DNA of 64,000 nt from Zygnema cylindricum (taxonomy: Eukaryota; Streptophyta; Zygnematophyceae; Zygnematales; Zygnemataceae). Shown here piece after piece: positions 46,201-57,737 of the stretch (position 1 is the first letter of the stretch; each line of letters begins with the position of its first letter). The notes under the pieces are model-generated. The model was not told the origin of the DNA. It saw only the letters and a list, made by a program, of their open reading frames with translations, and ran no database searches. Location: positions 179,557 through 243,556 of the forward strand of contig JBBHKE010003117.1 of NCBI GenBank assembly GCA_037447655.1, written 5' to 3'. Both the position numbers and the translations under genes were made by a program.

Positions 46201-47421
46201 ACTGAACCCAGATAACACAATCGAGCGCTACAAGGCCAGATTAGTGGCAAAGGGATTTACACAAAAGGAAGGAATTGACTACGAGGAAACCTTTGCCCCG
46301 GTGGTCAGATTTCCCTCCGTCCGCATACTTCTCAGTTAAGCAGCGGCGGAAGACATGGAAGTGCATCAGATGGACATCAAGACATCCTTTTTGCATGGAG
46401 AATTGGAAGAGGAGATCTTCATGCGACAACCCGAAGGTTTTGTGGAGGAAAGAGAGGAGAGTAAGGTATGCCGGCTGATTAAATCTCTTTATGGTTTGAA
46501 ACAGGCACCTCGACAATGGAATAAGAAGCTTGATGAGTTTCTTACGAGTCTGGGATATATTCGGATCAGCTCAGATCACTCAATCTATGTCTTTGAAGAT
46601 GAGGAAGGTTTGATATTTATTGCAATTTATGTTGATGATTTGCTTATATTAAGTAAATCAATGAAAAAAATTAACAAACTGAAAACCGATCTTAAGGGGA
46701 GATTTGAAATGAAGGATATGGGAAAAGCAAGATATATTTTGGGAATTCAAGTAGAGAGAGACTGAAAAAGGAAAATTATAAAATTGACTCAAAAGGAAGC
46801 AATGGGGAACATGCTTGAAAAATTTCAAATGGATAAAGCTAATAGTTGTACAACTCCAATGGAGTTGAAGAAGGGAAGTGAGGGGAGTGAGGAAGAAGGA
46901 GTCATAGTCTTAGACGAGGAATTATCTCCTGATGAACAGAAGTTCATGCAGACTATTCCTTACAGGCAAGTAGTGGGAAGTCTAATCTATTTTATGAATT
47001 GTACCCGGCCGGATTTAGCTGCAGCTGTAGGAGTGCTGAGTAGGAGTCTAAATGCTCCCACTAAGAGGGATTGGGAGGCAGCTAAGAGAGTCCTTAGATG
47101 CTTGAGAGGAACTAGGGATCTATGGTTGCATTTGGGTGGGGAGAATACTGACATCAATACTTGGAGTGATTCCAGTTTTGGTGATGCTCCGATGAGGAGA
47201 TGCACTTCTGGATATGTATTATATGTGGGTGATGGGGCTTGCTGTTGGAGTAGCAAACAGCAAAAGGTTATTGCTCAGTCCACCATGGAGGCTGAGTATA
47301 TGGCCTCTTGCTCTACTGTAAAAGAATTGATGTGGGTCAAGTCTTTGCTTGGTGAGCTTGGTCACCTTAAGAGTGGTGTGCAGAAAATATTTTGTGATAA
47401 TCAGGCAGCAATCGCTATTTC
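43265..47421 (+). pseudogene. Copia-like element D gag-pol (most complete copy, frameshifted)
   Basis: Gag MEVSEFQVMGPPSRVPIF; frame shifts at about 43390 and 43670. CCHC knuckle CHFCKKPGHYMAEC (44161). Protease WIVDSGASMHMC (about 44413) intact. Pre-integrase MMWHKRLGHVNLDKLRE and CSGCAQGKAHRLPFP; integrase LVHTDIWGP, RSDNGGEYTS and NPEQNGVAERLNR keep D, D and E, but one base is inserted at about 45031 (GPA to KVPS). Another shift at a G-run near 45962. RT QMDIKTSFLHGELEEEIFMR and YVDDLLILSKS (46629). RNase H WSDSSFGDAPMRR, STMEAEYMASC and CDNQAAIAI, cut at 47421 by inverted gypsy sequence. Stops at 46337 and 46763. Confidence 0.92.
43285..43299 (+). promoter_or_regulatory. Primer-binding site of element D
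   Basis: AGTTATGGGCCCACC; first base differs from the consensus GGTTATGGGCCCACC. Confidence 0.7.
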
Positions 47422-48723
47422 TCCAATCGATCGTCGGTTTCCACTTACGCAGCCATGGTTTTCCTATAATTACCCCATGGTCTCCATGAGGTAATACATG
47501 AAATGTGTCATACCATTGGAAATTTCCCATTCGGGTGCGTAACCTCGAAGTGCGATGAGTAATTAAGAGGGATCTCCCGTCGGCAAATTGAACTGTCTGA
47601 TTACCCGAAATAGCAATGAGAAGAAGCCTTAACTTCTTCACTGTCTTCTCGTTGATAAAATTCCCCAACGCACATGAATCCACCATGAAGCTAGCTACGC
47701 TTATACCAATCTGACCGTGAAAAACCAAAGGGTCACCACCTTTACTAGCTAACCTCATGAAAGTAAGCTTGCCCTTCTTTGGAACTTTTCTTTTTGGGCA
47801 ATCTCTGGCCATATGGTCCGGGGAACCGCACTGGAACCAAATCCATTTTGCTTTTTTCGTTGGAGCTCCTCGAGGACAAGTCATTGGCCTTGGCCTTAAC
47901 AATCTTCTTCTTCTTTCGAATTGGGTTGACCACATCTTTATCCTCATTAATCGCTCCGATCTCCATGGGAGTCGGACCATCATCCCTTCGACCTCCCCTG
48001 CCGCTGCTCAATCCAAAATAATAGGATCTACGAAGAGTGAAGTCCACCGAATCGGTCCGTTCCGCAAACTGAATAATTGACGAGAGGCTAGAAGTCACCA
48101 TTTCCCGCGCGAGCCATTAATCCACATCCCTCCGGATGGAGGCCTTAAGCCCCTTCATGTAACGATCCACGGATTAATCCTCCGTCATCGTTGGTATTTG
48201 AACTTTGCACTCCAAGAGCCGGTGCGTGTACTCCAAAACCGAAGTACGTTGTTTTAAAACCGAAATTTTATCCCTCGCACCCTTGATAGTATTCATGGGG
48301 TTCCTAGGAGTCACGAAGAAGTTGAATGAAACTAGACCATTCAGCGGGTATCTCGTCGTTTTCTACCAATATTCTCCACTATACTCCTGCTGCCCCTATA
48401 AGCCGACCGCCCGGGTAGTGAGTCTTTTCACGATCCGATAGGCTGGGAAAATTTTCAAGGTAATTCGCCACGGAAAATAACCACGCATCAAGATTCTTGT
48501 ATCGGGCCGGGTCAAACTCGTCGAGAAGTTTGAGCTTCGGTCTCCTCAAATCTCTCTCCATGCCTCCATGAGTTCTTTCACCAAGACGAGATTCCAAGGT
48601 TGCGACGTTGTCACTCACGCAAGCATTCTGTTATTTGACGTTTTCTAACTCTCAAAGAACCCGCTCCATCATATCTGTTGTGGATACGCCGTGACCTTCC
48701 ATGCTGGCGAGTCACGAGGAAAA
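47422..48723 (-). pseudogene. Inverted gypsy Gag-protease fragment
   Basis: Read leftwards from about 48700: a Gag start region with MERDLRRPKLKLLDEFDPAR, YKNLDAWLFSVANYLENFPS and a WWR motif, then FAERTDSVDFTLRRSYYFG. A CCHC-like knuckle (CGSPDHMARDCPKRK) starts near 47830, then protease FMVDSCALGNFINEKTV and VIIGKPWLRKWKPTIDW. It stops abruptly at 47422 against element D RNase H. Same family as 29168-31304 and includes the Gag N-terminus missing there. Confidence 0.85.
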
Positions 48724-48735
48724 GCTCTGATATCA
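48724..48735 (-). promoter_or_regulatory. Primer-binding site of the inverted gypsy element
   Basis: Minus strand TGATATCAGAGC, one mismatch to TGGTATCAGAGC, the complement of the 3' end of plant-type initiator tRNA-Met. One base separates it from the LTR. Confidence 0.75.
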
Positions 48736-48736
48736 G

Positions 48737-49194
48737 TGTAAAAGGGACAGGATAATATCACCACGCTTACAATGAACAGCAAAATAACCCCCAAAAATTC
48801 CCTCGTAGCAACAGCAAAGGCACACAGCGTTCACAGAAAAGGATTGAGCTTTTTTAATCGGGAAGAGATTACAAAATTGAAAGCTCGTTGCGAAAGTCTA
48901 TTCAAGAGTCTGCTATTGACTAAGTCTATTGGACTATTTAAACTAATCAGCTGCTAGTCAACTTGGTATTAGACTTACGTACATGTGGACCTTCTCGGTC
49001 AACCACGATCTATCCAAACTATCTTCAAGAACAATGTAGTCTAATCTACATACTGCGGCGTTGCTATACTACTACGCTGCGTTGCTATGCTGCTAGGCTT
49101 CATTAGTCTGACATCCCAGTTGCGCTGCTCTAAACCCCAACTGCAACAACCTTGTTTCTAACTATACTAACCAGAACTCTTTAATCCTGTTACA
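48737..49194 (-). repeat. LTR of the inverted gypsy element (458 bp)
   Basis: On the minus strand it starts TGTAACAGGATTAAAG (49194) and ends CCCTTTTACA (48737), directly before the primer-binding site. It abuts the truncated LTR G at 49195. Confidence 0.7.
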
Positions 49195-49601
49195 CGTGGC
49201 AGACCGAGAGTGGTGCCGAATAATTCCGTACATAAAGTACCGCGACTACCGTAGTTTGTATATACATTTGATAGTGTATGATGGTTTTTGATTGGTCTTG
49301 AGGAGTTGTGCGTAGGTTCTTAGGACTTAGACAATTTTTAGAAAGCCCTCTCTCTTCAGAGGCCATCTGTATAAATTTGTTGTCTTTGAACAACCATAAC
49401 TTACTACTCAGGTGAGCAAATTTAGCGATTATATTTGCAGCACACTTAAGGGAGTCCATGCTACACAAGGTTGTAGTCAATTAGAGTTTTTGCGTGCCAG
49501 GGTGGCACTTATTCAATGCCAAAGTCAAAAGTGCAAATTTTATCCTAAAGGCTTTATATAAGCTGGACATTCTGTATACGAATGGAGGTCACAGAATTAC
49601 A
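49195..49601 (+). repeat. 5' LTR of element G, 3' part only
   Basis: Matches 53843-54248. Contains CTCTCTCTTCAGAGGCC and TATAAAT (49370), and ends AGAATTACA. Gag ATG at 49582. Its upstream part was lost to the inverted gypsy element. Confidence 0.85.
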
Positions 49602-51820
49602 GGTTATGGGCCCACCCTTTAAGGTGCCCATTTTCAATGGAACAGGGTTCATTTATTGGGAAACCATGATTAGGGGTGCATTATTTGAATAACTACTATG
49701 GGGCATTGTGAGTGGTCATGTGTGTGAACCATCTGCAAAATTGGGAGTTCCACCAGGGTTTGGAGTATCTCGATTCACAGGAGGATCAGCCGGAGCAGAG
49801 AAAACATATGATGTTGGAGAAAGCATTGCCTTGGACACGAGGAAGGAGAAAGGGAAGGAGAAACTCACACTGATGGCTACTAGATATGTTATGGTAGCAC
49901 ATGTTAAGAAAACCTAGGCAAATAATAGTGAAATCAGGGATTTCAACAATACCATAACGACTCATTTTATTATCGGGCGTCTCACTCAAGCAGTGGCTTC
50001 ACCTCATCTACACGTGGACAGGGCAGACAAATTGTGGGAGGCTTTTGTCAACATTTACAAAAACGGTACGATTCACCAGCAAAAGTTGGCAGATTATAAG
50101 GTTCAGCATATGTGTACAAAGGGAGGAAGATGTTAGACTTTCCGGGGTATATATAGAGTTGGAGAGTGTAAGAAAAAGGGATACAAAGAAAGAGAAGGTG
50201 AATACTTTGTTAATGAAACTCCCATATGATTATGAAAAACATTGTCAATAGGGTTCAAAACATGGCATATCATCGATGGATCTGGAACTCCATTGTAGGG
50301 ATGATTTTGGTTCGAGAAAGCACAATTGAGATTCGGAGAGGAGGAAAGAGTGTTCAGGCATTAGCTACTGGAACTAATTAGGGGGAATAAGGATTTTAAG
50401 AAACATTATGGAAACTTTGGTGGAGGAAGAGGAAACCATGACGGATCTGGATCAAGGCCTCCAAAGGGGCTTTGTCACTTTTGTAAAAAGTCGGGACATT
50501 ACATGGCGGAGTGTACTAAAGTGACAGAGCTGAGATTGAAAGAGGAATAGGTCAAAAAACTACCCCTGAGGAAAAAAAAGGCATTTGTGGTAACACAAGT
50601 CATCGGAGAGGATTTTGATGAAGAAGATGGAGAACTCCTCCTCAACGAGGAGCTGGAGGTGAAAGGTGAGCTAGAGATTCTAAGGAGGCAAAAGTGTGCT
50701 TTCAGTGGAATAAGAGAAGCTCTTGAAGAAGGATGGATTATTGATTCAGGAGCCTCTATGCATATGTGTAGAAAAAACCATTATTTACCAAAATGAGAAA
50801 GATCCCTACTGTAGAGATACAGTATGGGGATGGGAGAATAGTGACCATTAATTCAGAAGGATTAGTGAATTTGAGAGTCTTAGTTGATGGTAAGACATCT
50901 ATATTCACTTTCTCTGATGTCTTTTTTATTCCACAGTTGAACAAAAATCTTATCTCTACGTCAATCTTACATGATAAGGGTTTTAAAACTAGTACTAAGA
51001 AAGGAGTCTTTGTTGTTAGCTATAAGAATGAAGTGTACTTCAAAGTTGAAAAGGGTAGCGAAAGATTGCTTAGGCTAAATTTGAGAAATGGAAAAACGAG
51101 AGTTTACTATACTGGTGTAAGTGATTTGATGATGTGGCATAAAAGATTGGGACATGTGCATCTAGATAGATTGAAGGAAATGAAGAAAATGGGTGTAGTT
51201 GAGGAATACATTTTGGAGACAATGAGACTTTAGATGATTGTAGTGGATGTGCTCAAAGAAAGGCCCACAAATTGCCTTTTCCAAAAGCCGCAACATATAA
51301 GGGTGAAAAAGTCTTAGATCTAGTTCATACTGACATATGGGGACCGGCCAAAGTACCATCAGTTGGAGGGAAAAGATTTATGCTTACAATCACTAATGAT
51401 TGGTCTAGATACTCTAGAGTATATTTCTTGTAAAAACAAATCTGAGGCTTTGGCTTATTTGAAAGAGTATAAAGCATGGAGTGAAATGTTTCATGAGACA
51501 CCTTTAAAGAGAGTGAGGAGTGATAATGGGAGGGAATATACTTCTAATAAGTTTGAGGATATCTTGAAAGAGGAAGGGGTTCAACACCAAAAGATTGTTC
51601 CTAAGAACCTAGAATAAAATGGTGTAGCAGAGAGACTAAATCGAACATTAAGTGATAGTGCTCGTAGTATGCTGTCAGATAAAAAGATAAGAAAATATTT
51701 TTGGGAAGAAGCTTTGAATTGTGCTAACTATCTCAAAAATAGAGTTCGGTAAAAGGAAAAAACACCTTATGAAAGATGGACCAGGAGAAAACCTAATATT
51801 TCACACTTAAAGGTGTTCGG
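49582..51820 (+). pseudogene. Copia-like element G gag to integrase (decayed)
   Basis: MEVTELQVMGPPFKVPIF, stop at 49690; several indels to 50350. Knuckle CHFCKKSGHYMAEC (about 50476), protease WIIDSGASMHMC (about 50738), pre-integrase MMWHKRLGHVHLDRLKE, CSGCAQRKAHKLPFP, LVHTDIWGPAKVP, RSDNGREYTSNKFED, then a stop in the segment ending LNRTLSDSARSMLSD. Ends SHLKVFG at 51820 where the inverted A' LTR begins; RT is missing. Confidence 0.85.
49602..49616 (+). promoter_or_regulatory. Primer-binding site of element G
   Basis: GGTTATGGGCCCACC, exact match to the initiator tRNA-Met complement. Confidence 0.8.
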
Positions 51821-52798
51821 TGCAATTCTGTGTCCTCCATTGGACCACAAAATACAAGAAGCCTCAGATAGATTTAACCAACCCACCCACTCACAACCAC
51901 CGCTGTCCAAAAGGCAAACCATATTTGAATGCACCTCGCGCGTACGACTCTCGTGATTCCATTCAAAAGAATCGAAAACGCAACCAACCGATAAGTTAAG
52001 GGGTAAAATGCCAATTTGTACAAACTCTCAAAGGGAGAGGTGACTACCTACCAAAATTTTCTAAGTCCTGATTCCCTCTAATAACTTCTATCTACTGAAG
52101 TAAGGACAAATCAGATTACTGTACCGTACCAAAAAGTACTACTGCCGGTGTACCTTTTGTACGGCATATGTACGACAAGGCTATTAAATGGACACGTGTC
52201 CGTTTTTTACTCGTCCGTACGTTCCTCGGAATTCCCACGACCGAATATCATCTCTCCACGTGGCTCGAGGTCATGCCACGTCACAAATCGCCAAAGTGAC
52301 CATTCCGAAATCTCGGCGAAGACGTATGCCGTTGGATAAAAACCGTCATTAAATGTCGTCCGTCAAATCAAATGTCAGATTCATTTGTTTCGTGCAGGAT
52401 CCAGTCCGCACTGAATTCAACCTGTTCTATGATGTTACATTTACATTTCCTTAATCGGATTACGGGACGTAACATACTTTAAATATAAATCACACCCTAT
52501 ATATTTTAGCGAACATCTACGACAGACTGGTTAGAGCGGACGGCTACGCCACGCTCTACCGGTCGGGGGTTCGAGTCATGCTGGACTCAACCTTTTTGTA
52601 GAGAGTGACTTAAGGTCACTCTCTAACCCTGTCTATGGAGCTAAAGCAGCCATGGCTCCATCACTCTCTCTCTCTCTTTCAGTGACTAGAATAAGTATGG
52701 CTGTAACAGAGAAGAGATGAAGACAAGCTGCATGCATGTTCCTTTTTCCGCTAATATGTTAAGACCTAGAAAATAACAAAAAGCTATTTATTTCAACA
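51821..52798 (-). repeat. LTR of inverted element A' (978 bp)
   Basis: Minus strand TGTTGAAATAAATAGC (52798) to GGACACAGAATTGCA (51821). Related to LTR A; the gag start ATGGAGGACACAG is again inside the repeat. Because the LTR is inverted, its tRNA-like cassette reads on the plus strand at 52505-52590. Confidence 0.85.
52505..52590 (+). other. tRNA-like cassette inside LTR A'
   Basis: GACTGGTTAGAGCGG is very like a tRNA D-arm/A box, and GGGGGTTCGAGTC like a T-arm/B box. Between them GAGCG...CGCTC can pair. No intact acceptor stem is evident, so a functional tRNA gene is not claimed. Confidence 0.55.
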
Positions 52799-53649
52799 CT
52801 TTCCTTATTTTGTAGTCTAATTTTAATTTTTCTTTCAACCCGCATTTTTCCCGACAATATTTTAATTTAGGAAAGGGCACATGTTTGGTCATCATGTCAG
52901 CCACCATTTCTTCATCAGGTCTATGCACAAGATTAAAAAAAAAAAAATCAACTTTTTCTCCCACGAAGCTTAATCTTATTTCCATATGTTTTGCTTTGAC
53001 ATTGTGTTTTGGATTGGCTGCAATTGCAATTGCAGCTTGATTATCACAAAAAACTTCATGCACTCCCTCTTTCATATATCTCAGTTCTTGCAACAATGAT
53101 TTCACCCAAATTAGTTCTTTTACAGCAGAACAATACGCCATATACTCAGCCTCCATAATAGACTGAGCAACCACCTTTTGTTGATTACTGCTCCAACAGC
53201 AAGCACCTTCCCACACATACAAAACATATCCAAAAGTGAATCTTCTCATAGGTGCATCCCCATAACTGGCATCACTCCAAGTGGTGATATCAGTGTGCTC
53301 CCCTCCCAAATGCAACCATAATTCTCTGGTTCCAACCAGATATCTCATGACTCTCTTGGCTGCCTCCCAATCTCTCTTTCTAGGATCGTTAAGACTCCTA
53401 CTGCCGCTATGTATGGCCTTGTAGAGTTCATAAAGTAGATTGAACTTCCTACGACCTTTTTGTAAGGAATAGACTTCATAAACTTTTTCTCTCCTCTGGA
53501 CTCATTTGATCATCTAAGATTATCACTCCTCCTTCTACACTCCCATCACTTAATTTTTTTAAGTCCATGGGAGTGGTACAACTGTTAGTTTTCTCCATTT
53601 GAAATTTCTCAAGCATATTTCCTATTGCTTCTTTCTGAACGGTCAACAT
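52799..53649 (-). pseudogene. Inverted element A' RT end and RNase H
   Basis: From 53649 leftwards: QKEAIGNMLEKFQMEK, NSCTTPMDLKKLSDGS, then indels, KRDWEAAKRVMRYLVGTREL, ITTWSDASYGDAPMRR, IMEAEYMAYCSAVKELIWVK, FCDNQAAIAIAANPKHNVKA and MVADMMTKHVPFPKLKYC. RNase H is intact over 186 codons from 53348. The rest of the element (5' side) is absent; at about 53650 LTR G sequence starts. Confidence 0.88.
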
Positions 53650-54248
53650 TTTTCGGCGCGCCTTTCAGATCGAACAGCATGCATTAATCGTCGGAATACG
53701 AACGGACGACACGCGTGAGTGCTGGTATGCCAAAATATTTTTCTGGCAATACTTCGCCAAAGTGGAGGGGATATGACACGTGGCATCATCTTATAGGATG
53801 CGCGAGAAGAATGGGACGGAATGACGACGACCTATATGCCACGTGGCATACCGAGAGTGGTGCCGAATAATTCCGTACATAAAGTACCGCGGCTACCGTA
53901 CTTTGTATATATATTATTTAGTGTATGATAGTTTTTGATTGGTCTAGAGGAGCTTTGAGTAGATTCTTTGAAATTAGACAAATTTTAGAAATCCCTCTCT
54001 ACCAGAGGCCATCTGTATAAATTTGTTATCTTTGAACAACCATAACTTAATGCTCCGGTGAGCAAATTCATTGATTCTTTTTGCTGCGGACTTAGGGGAG
54101 TCCAAGCTACACATGTGTGTAATCGTTAAGAGATTTATGCGTCCCAGAGTGGCAGTTATTCATTGCCAAAGTCAAAAGGGAAAATATTATCCTAAAGGCT
54201 TCATATAAGCTGGACATTTTGTGTACCAATGGAGGTCACAGAATTACA
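53650..54248 (+). repeat. 3' LTR of element G, 5' part missing
   Basis: 53843-54248 matches 49195-49601; the upstream 53650-53842 is additional LTR with ACACGTGGC motifs. TATAAAT near 54016. Ends AGAATTACA at 54248, where non-LTR DNA begins. Confidence 0.75.
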
Positions 54249-54560
54249 AGATGGAGAGGGAGAGGGAGAGGGAAAGAACGAGGGCGAGGGAGAGGGAGAG
54301 GGAGAGGAAGAAGGAGGGATATAGAAGGAAGGGGAGGGAGGGAGGGAAGGTGGGAGGAGGGAGGAGGGAGGAGGTGAGGGAGGTAGGTAAGGAGTGAGGG
54401 AGGGAAAAAGAAGGTGAGGGAGAAGGAGATGGAGGGGGGAAATGAGATGTAGAAGGAGAGGGAGAGGGAGAGGGAGACGGAAAAGTAGAAGGAGTGAGAG
54501 ATGGAAAGGGAGAAGGGAAAAGGAGGAGGGGAGAGGGAGAAGGAGCGAGCTTTACCTCTT
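54249..54560 (+). repeat. Purine-rich (GGGAGA)n tract
   Basis: About 300 bases nearly all A and G, mostly GAGGGA/GGAGAG units. It starts immediately at the end of LTR G. It may mark host DNA at the insertion site. Confidence 0.9.
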
Positions 54561-54719
54561 TCGCCTCAATCCATCATACATTTTTTCAAAGTTTAAATAA
54601 TCTATTAAACAAAAAAAATATTTTGGTGTACATGTCACATAATTTTTAGGAAGTTAGCCAATCGAAACTAAGATCTAAGCAGTCCCTATGATTGTTTTCA
54701 CGAAATTGTCATACCAATT

Positions 54720-56440
54720 CTATCGACAAATTCTCATTTCTTCATCCCACCACCATATGTTCCAAATTTTGAACCTTTTAATTTTATTTTCTTGTCCTGC
54801 TTTCCAATTATTATGAAGTGTTACATATCCCATCCGAATGCAAACGTCTATTGATTTATCCTAAAAGTCAAGAACTGCTCCATTAGGATGTAGTGTTCGA
54901 TTTAAAAAAACTACTCTCAAGCCATTATTTAAACACTCGTTGTCTCCCACTATATATTTTTTATATTCTCCACATTAAATCCGATAGAAACTTGGTTGAT
55001 CGAATGTATCGTCATGTTCTCCAACTCGTTTTATAATCGCTTCAAATGCTTTTATAACCAAAGGTCATATTTCGCAAGATAAAACCCAACTTGATTCCTA
55101 TAGCGGACAACCATGCACCACTTTGAATAGGAAACGTTCCCGGTCCCAAATCAAACATGACCTCTGTTGGATCGCGAAACCACGTAGTATCAACATCTGT
55201 CCAAAAAACATGATATCCCAATTTTAAATTGCATAAAATAACACGAGGTTTTGCACACGTAACCTCGCGGAAACATTTTGTTCCATATCCACAAGCTTTT
55301 TCAATCACTTTCTTCGCCTCTTATTTTCAAGAACATGACCTTGGGCCGACGCAAAATGGTACATTTCTTCATCTAGAGCCGCTACTGCGGGATCTCTTAA
55401 ACCAATTTGTCAAAGAGTACAACAAAATTCATCAACGTATCGATATATCCTCCAGAAACCGCCACCAATGTCACCATGTTACGACTATCCACCACGAGTG
55501 GGAGGAGTTCTTCTAAAGTCAAACCTTCTCGGGGAGAAAAATCCATGGTCATATCTTTTGTTGTGAGGTAAGGTTTTGGAGAAATAGCATTACAAAACCA
55601 TTTTTGTCTTTCTAAATATTTAAAGGTGTCGGTATTTAAGGTGCCCGAAACGGAAGATGTTGATTCAATGTAGGAAAGTTTTGGGTTACAGACACAATCT
55701 AGTTTTGCAATGAACATTCCTACACCATCTGCATTAAAAAGTCACAAACCATTTTCGGTAAATTGACATCAAACTTGCAATTTTACCATTTTTCCTTTTT
55801 ACAGTTTTTATTTTTTTCTTTTGTCTTTCTAGCAATATCTTTTGGCTAAAAATAACAACATTAAGATAAAATATAAAAGTACGAATGTGAAAAGTTGGAA
55901 CCACACATGAATAAAAAGAATGTGAGAGAAACAAAAAGCAATATTTTGACTATTTTCCCAAAAATATATACTAAAAAACATTGTTTCAACCAAACTCTCT
56001 ACTTTTCTCCTCTCCTATGACTTTTCTTTTACCTCTTTTTATTAAAAAATGATAATGAACAATATTTACCTTGAAAGTCGTCGCAAGGCTCTGAAATCCA
56101 CGGTTTCCTTCTAAGACACCCTCTCTCAACCACTTCATCTATAATTCTATCTCCCTTCTCCAAATTCCCACCACTTTCCAATTCCTTCTTTCTTTGTACA
56201 TGAGCTTTTACCAAAGCGAAGTTTTTCTCTTTAATCGAAAACCATTCCTCCTTTTTTTCCTCCTCCTCCCCACTCTCACTGCCACTCCCGTCTACTACCA
56301 CTCGTGACTTCAAATGTGGATTCGACCCACAAGTGATAGCTCTCCCTCCATCTATCACCTCTCTTTTTGTCGTTACTACGGCTACATGGGCAAGCCACGT
56401 GTTAAGCTCGGATCTTCTTGCCGGAAATGGCGGAATTGTC
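54720..56440 (-). pseudogene. GT77-like nucleotide-sugar glycosyltransferase, damaged
   Basis: Exons inferred leftwards: about 56440-56070 (ends CDDFQ; donor AAG/GTAAAT), 55728 to about 55120 (acceptor TTTTTAATGCAG; phases match), and about 54949-54720. Exon 2 holds NMVTLVAVSGG, VAALDEEMYHFASAQGH and LGYHVFWTDVDTTWFRDP, the DxD-containing signature of Nucleotid_trans (PF03407/GT77) enzymes, which in plants modify cell-wall glycans. The last exon has GDNECLNNGLRVVFLNRTLH and VTLHNNWKAGQENKIKRF, as at the GT77 C-terminus. Frame breaks after FDKLV (about 55397) and before VIEKACGYG (about 55308), and a TAG after AVLDF in the last exon, argue for a pseudogene or sequencing errors. The start codon is not found. 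Confidence 0.7.
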
Positions 56441-56488
56441 CTATGGTATAAAATGTGACCGTTGTCCGAAAGCTAAGCTCTAGCGCCG

Positions 56489-57107
56489 CCAGATGTCTCC
56501 ACCCGACCAGAAGCTTCCACGTGGCGACTTAAGATACTATCCAACAAAATAGAATCCTCCTCAGATGAAGGTTGTACGGAAAAGTCAGGTGGTAGTTGGC
56601 TAATGGCGTACCGAGGCCACGTCATAAAAATACCGTTTTCGAAGAATTTCCCGCCAGATGTCTCCAGCCAACTAGAAGCTTCCACGCGGCGACTTAAGAT
56701 ACTATCCAACAAAATAGAATCCTCCTCAGATGAAGGTTGTATGGAAAAGACAGGTGGTAGCTGGCTAATGGGGTACTGAGGCCACGTCATAAAAAAACCG
56801 TTTTCGAAAAAATTTCGGGAAGCTTCGTCGACGAGACCTCAGAGTGTGGTCTGGTTTATGATTGCCATGCCAGCATTGATGATCATCGAGAATGATGACG
56901 TGGCAGACATAGCACGGGCGATAATATAGCGGAAAAGGGCGTACCGAGGCCACGTCATAAAAAAACCGTTTTCGAAAAATTTCCGGGAAGCTTCGTCGAC
57001 GAGACCTCGGAGCGTGGTCTGGTTTATGATTGCCACGTCAGCATTGATGATCATGGAGAATGTTGACGTGGCAGACATAGCCCGGGCGATAATATAGCGG
57101 AAAAGAG
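56489..57107. repeat. Upstream tandem repeats rich in ACGT cores (two unit types)
   Basis: Type 1 units start CCAGATGTCTCC at 56489 and 56654 (165 bp). Type 2 units start GAGGCCACGTCATAAAAA at 56778 and 56946 (168 bp). That start also occurs inside the first type 1 unit (56614), so the types share a module. ACGT motifs recur (CCACGTGGCGAC, GCCACGTCAT, TGACGTGGCAG). The array lies directly upstream of the glycosyltransferase, where its promoter would be. Confidence 0.75.
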
Positions 57108-57737
57108 GAGATCCATGGCCGTCAGGAACTCCGGGTTCGAACGTAAAATCGACCTCAAAATCTTAGTGGACCCTTTTTGGGAATTAGGTTTTTAAATTAA
57201 AAAAATAGGAGTGGTTTCCCAAAAGGAAAATTTGGGGAGGAGGATCGAACTGGAGGAGAGACGTAACGGTTTTATGCTGCAGTTCTGCGTGCAAAGTTTC
57301 GTTTTTCTTTGTTAATGGAGGAAAGAGGAAAACAGAGAGGGAGAGAGAGAGAGAGGTTAGGAAGGAAAGCTAATTTGTTTACTATTTGGATCACTTTTCT
57401 AAAGAAAAATATTTTTGAAGGAAGAGGAAAAAGAGAGAGAGAGAAAAAAAAAATAAGGGACTGGGAAGGAGAGGGAATCCTGATAATAGGACAAAACTTA
57501 TTAATTTGACTGAATTTTTTATAGCATGTGATTTTGTTCATCATCTTTTTGTTTTTAGGGTTTTTTCGCAAATGCAAAAGAGAAAAACAGTTAGGGTTAA
57601 GTTAGTTTTTTCTTTAAACTTTAACTTATTACTTAACCATTTCAACATTTGAATAAAGTGAAACAGTGCAATTTTTAGGGTTGGTCGGTTCTTTAAATTT
57701 TCTCAGGCTTTTCCTTTGTGACAAGACCAGTACAACA
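57108..57737. other. Spacer with (GA)n runs
   Basis: No gene recognised. Two purine-rich patches (57330-57355, 57425-57460) give spurious frames. Confidence 0.5.

Noticed and set aside
53652-53656. TTCGG beside the lost end of A' as a target duplication matching 51816-51820
   Set aside because: The A' 5' LTR is absent there and the following sequence is LTR G rather than the expected integrase of G, so the match is not informative.
57309-57509. Charged frame RERERLGRK
   Set aside because: Produced by GAGAGA runs; no splice or domain support.
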